From: an uncultured Paracoccaceae bacterium
GTDB taxonomy: Bacteria > Pseudomonadota > Alphaproteobacteria > Rhodobacterales > Rhodobacteraceae
DNA length: 36,232 nt
NCBI GenBank assembly: GCA_913041145.1
Contig: CAJWHE010000018.1
Location: 1 to 36,232 of the forward strand
Direction of reading: 5' to 3'
Each line of letters opens with the position of its first letter. Position 1 is the first letter of the stretch. The notes under the pieces were generated by a model. The model searched no databases. It had not been told where the DNA came from and was given only the letters and a program-made list of their open reading frames with translations. This document shows positions 34,323 through 36,232 of this stretch, in pieces. The position numbers and the translations under genes were made by a program.

Positions 34323-35615
34323 ATGGGTAGTCTATTTGACGGAACACTTGGTACAGTTTTTTATTTTATTATTGCTTTAAGTACGATTGTTTCTATCCAT
34401 GAGTATGGTCATTACATTGTAGGGCGTTGGTGCGGGGTGCACGCCGAAGTCTTTAGTATAGGGTTTGGACCCATACTCTTTTCCAAGATAGATAAAAAAG
34501 GAACTCGATGGCAATTGGCTCTAATCCCCATGGGTGGGTATGTAAAGTTTTTAGATGATGATGTCGTTAAGACAAAATTACAATCTGAAAAGCTCTCTGG
34601 GGGGTTAAATGCAGCTAGCTTATCAAAAAAAGCTGCTATTGTTTTCGCTGGTCCAGCATTCAACTTTCTTTTTTCCATTTTAATTTTTTCAAGTATATTT
34701 CAATATTCTGGAGGAGTGTCTGAGTTGTCCGTAATAGGAAAACTTAAAAATATTCCTAACCTTAAAGAAAATTTTGTAGTCGGTGATCATATTTTAGAAA
34801 TTGAGGGGCAAGATGTAAAAAACCTTTCAAGCTTTATGAAAGTCGCAACAACGTTAAAACCACAAAAGTATGTAAGCTATAAGGTTCTTAGAAATAATGA
34901 GTTTATTTCGTTTAAGGGTACTTTCCCATTTTTACCTTTAGTTGATCACCTTCAGCCTAAGTCTCCGGCAATTCAAGCTGGTCTTTTAGTTGGGGATCTA
35001 ATTCTTGAGTTAGATGACAAGCCTGTTTACTCTCTATCAACTGTTCAGGAAGCTGTTAATTCGTCAATGGGTAGAGTGATTAAACTTAAAGTCTGGAGAA
35101 ATAAGAATATTCTAGAAATAATGGTTAAACCAAAGAAACAGGACATTCCTCTCAAAAATACTTTTGTATCAAAATGGTTGATTGGTTTTTCTGGAGGGCT
35201 ATTTTTTGAGCCTGTTCGAAAAAGTATTGGTTTTGAAGAATCTCTCACGGGTGGAATTCGACAAACCTGGAACGTTATTTCGTCCAGTGTTTTTGGATTA
35301 ACCAATATAATTGCGGGTACCATCAGCTCATGTAATCTCCAAGGACCTTTGGGAATAGCGGAAGTATCAGGGGATATTGCGCGACAGGGGTTTATAGACT
35401 TTATTTGGTTTATAGGAGTAATGAGCACAGCAATAGGCTTGATAAACTTATTCCCTATTCCTGTTTTGGATGGTGGACATTTAGTATTTATTGCTTTTGA
35501 AGCTGTAACTCGAAGACCTCTAAATACTTATGTGCAGAAATGGTTAACGCTGGGAGGGATGGGCATTTTACTAACTTTGATGGTTTTTGCCTTATCAAAT
35601 GATCTTTTCTGTTAG
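34323..35615 (+). CDS. rseP: Site-2 intramembrane metalloprotease RseP
   Basis: A 430-aa inner-membrane zinc protease that releases sigma factors by cleaving anti-sigma factors. The zinc motif in the first helix is HEYGH (H26, E27, H30). PMGGYVKFLDDD follows near residue 70, two PDZ-like units lie between about 130 and 270 (VGDHILEIEGQDV and AGLLVGDLILELDDKPV), and the C-terminal membrane part contains NLFPIPVLDGGH, supplying the third zinc ligand. Lies 32 bp after dxr and 106 bp before bamA. Confidence 0.95.
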   Translation: MGSLFDGTLGTVFYFIIALSTIVSIHEYGHYIVGRWCGVHAEVFSIGFGPILFSKIDKKGTRWQLALIPMGGYVKFLDDDVVKTKLQSEKLSGGLNAASLSKKAAIVFAGPAFNFLFSILIFSSIFQYSGGVSELSVIGKLKNIPNLKENFVVGDHILEIEGQDVKNLSSFMKVATTLKPQKYVSYKVLRNNEFISFKGTFPFLPLVDHLQPKSPAIQAGLLVGDLILELDDKPVYSLSTVQEAVNSSMGRVIKLKVWRNKNILEIMVKPKKQDIPLKNTFVSKWLIGFSGGLFFEPVRKSIGFEESLTGGIRQTWNVISSSVFGLTNIIAGTISSCNLQGPLGIAEVSGDIARQGFIDFIWFIGVMSTAIGLINLFPIPVLDGGHLVFIAFEAVTRRPLNTYVQKWLTLGGMGILLTLMVFALSNDLFC

Positions 35616-35721
35616 TAATAATTAGTAATATTAATTTTAATTTTTTTAGACCCTTTATTTTGACATACCGAAAGACTCAGTTTAGACAATACTGATCTGC
35701 AACGATTTTAATTTTGGGGTA

Positions 35722-36232
35722 ATGTTATTGTATAAATATAGGCAAAAGAATTTATTTGCGTTTCTTACGGCAATGTTTTTTATAATTTCCTTATGTTTTC
35801 CGGGACTTATACAAGCGCAAGCTTATAAGTTCTCTACTGTTGTTATTGTTGGTAACTCAAATATTGAGACTCAAACAGTTGAAAGCTTTTTAGATTTAGA
35901 CCTCTCTAAACCTATTGAAGCTTCGTCGTTGAATGGTGCCTATCAGAGAATTTTTGATTCTGGTTTATTTAAGTCGGTAGAAATAATACCACTAAACAAT
36001 ATTTTGAAAGTAATAGTTGAAGAGTTTCCAATAATTAAATCAATTACTTTTGAAGGTAATAAAAAAATTAAACAGGAAGTGCTGACTGAAATGATCATTT
36101 CTCGGCCACGGTTTTCTTTGAGTCCGTCGACAGCTGAAAGAGATGCAGACACTATTGTGAACGCATACAGGAATAGGGGCTTAACTGGATCCAGTGTTTC
36201 GCCAAAAATAGTTAACAGGCCTAATAATCTCG
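35722..36232 (+). CDS. bamA: Outer membrane protein assembly factor BamA (5' end only)
   Basis: The first 170 residues of BamA, running off the window edge. Signal peptide: basic YKYRQKN, hydrophobic about residues 12-30, cleavage after AQA near residue 34. Then POTRA domain 1 (STVVIVGNSNIETQTVESFL and IFDSGLFKSVEII) and POTRA 2 (IKSITFEGNKKIKQEVLTEM). Position after rseP is the usual one. ATG at 35722 with GGGGT upstream. Confidence 0.93.
   Translation, partial: MLLYKYRQKNLFAFLTAMFFIISLCFPGLIQAQAYKFSTVVIVGNSNIETQTVESFLDLDLSKPIEASSLNGAYQRIFDSGLFKSVEIIPLNNILKVIVEEFPIIKSITFEGNKKIKQEVLTEMIISRPRFSLSPSTAERDADTIVNAYRNRGLTGSSVSPKIVNRPNNL

Overview
The window looks like chromosome of an AT-rich marine alphaproteobacterium, most likely related to the Rhodobacterales. 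This is an inference from gene content and order: class II DAHP synthase, the ornithine-lipid pair olsB-olsA, type-2 heme A synthase, an alphaproteobacterial-style ThiE, and the pyrH-frr-cdsA-dxr-rseP-bamA block. Genes are tightly packed with many 1-14 bp overlaps and frequent TTG/GTG starts. I see no tRNA, rRNA, CRISPR array, transposase or prophage gene. No gene-free stretch exceeds 300 bases; the longest are 29835-30093 and 12359-12590.

Region 1 (1-5985): the end of a polyamine-type ABC importer (two permeases), then a GMC oxidoreductase and a mandelate-racemase-type enolase-superfamily enzyme on the + strand. They converge on a DadA-like FAD oxidoreductase and a 3-hydroxyisobutyrate-dehydrogenase-like enzyme on the - strand. 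This reads as an uptake-plus-oxidation module for a small organic substrate that I cannot name.

Region 2 (6034-11673, all - strand, transcribed right to left): fdhD, mobA, mobB, moeA, tupB, tupC, tupA. It combines a tungstate importer with late molybdopterin-cofactor steps and a formate dehydrogenase sulfurtransferase, so it points to a tungsten or molybdenum bis-MGD formate dehydrogenase encoded elsewhere. tupB appears to start at a rare ATT codon.

Region 3 (11789-16409): cell-envelope genes. A DUF882/YcbK-like peptidase-fold protein is divergent from a YcbB-like L,D-transpeptidase, followed by lpxD, then a convergent GlxA-type AraC regulator.

Region 4 (16614-23674): housekeeping genes: class II DAHP synthase, gmk, gamma-carbonic anhydrase, olsB, olsA, thiE (opposite strand), trmJ, and ctaA/COX15.

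Region 5 (23705-29834, - strand): a complete oligopeptide-type ABC importer: Tat-exported binding protein, then OppB-like, enlarged OppC-like and fused OppDF-like proteins. A strong hairpin lies between the binding-protein gene and the rest.

Region 6 (30094-36232): miaA (- strand), then the conserved run pyrH, frr, cdsA, dxr, rseP and the start of bamA. The usual uppS between frr and cdsA is absent.

I found no clearly new multi-gene defence or mobile system. The best leads are the ATT start of tupB, the tungsten/cofactor cluster, the unassigned GMC/enolase catabolic module with its KxR active-site variant, the unusual Opp transporter architecture, and the rearranged lpxD/uppS context.
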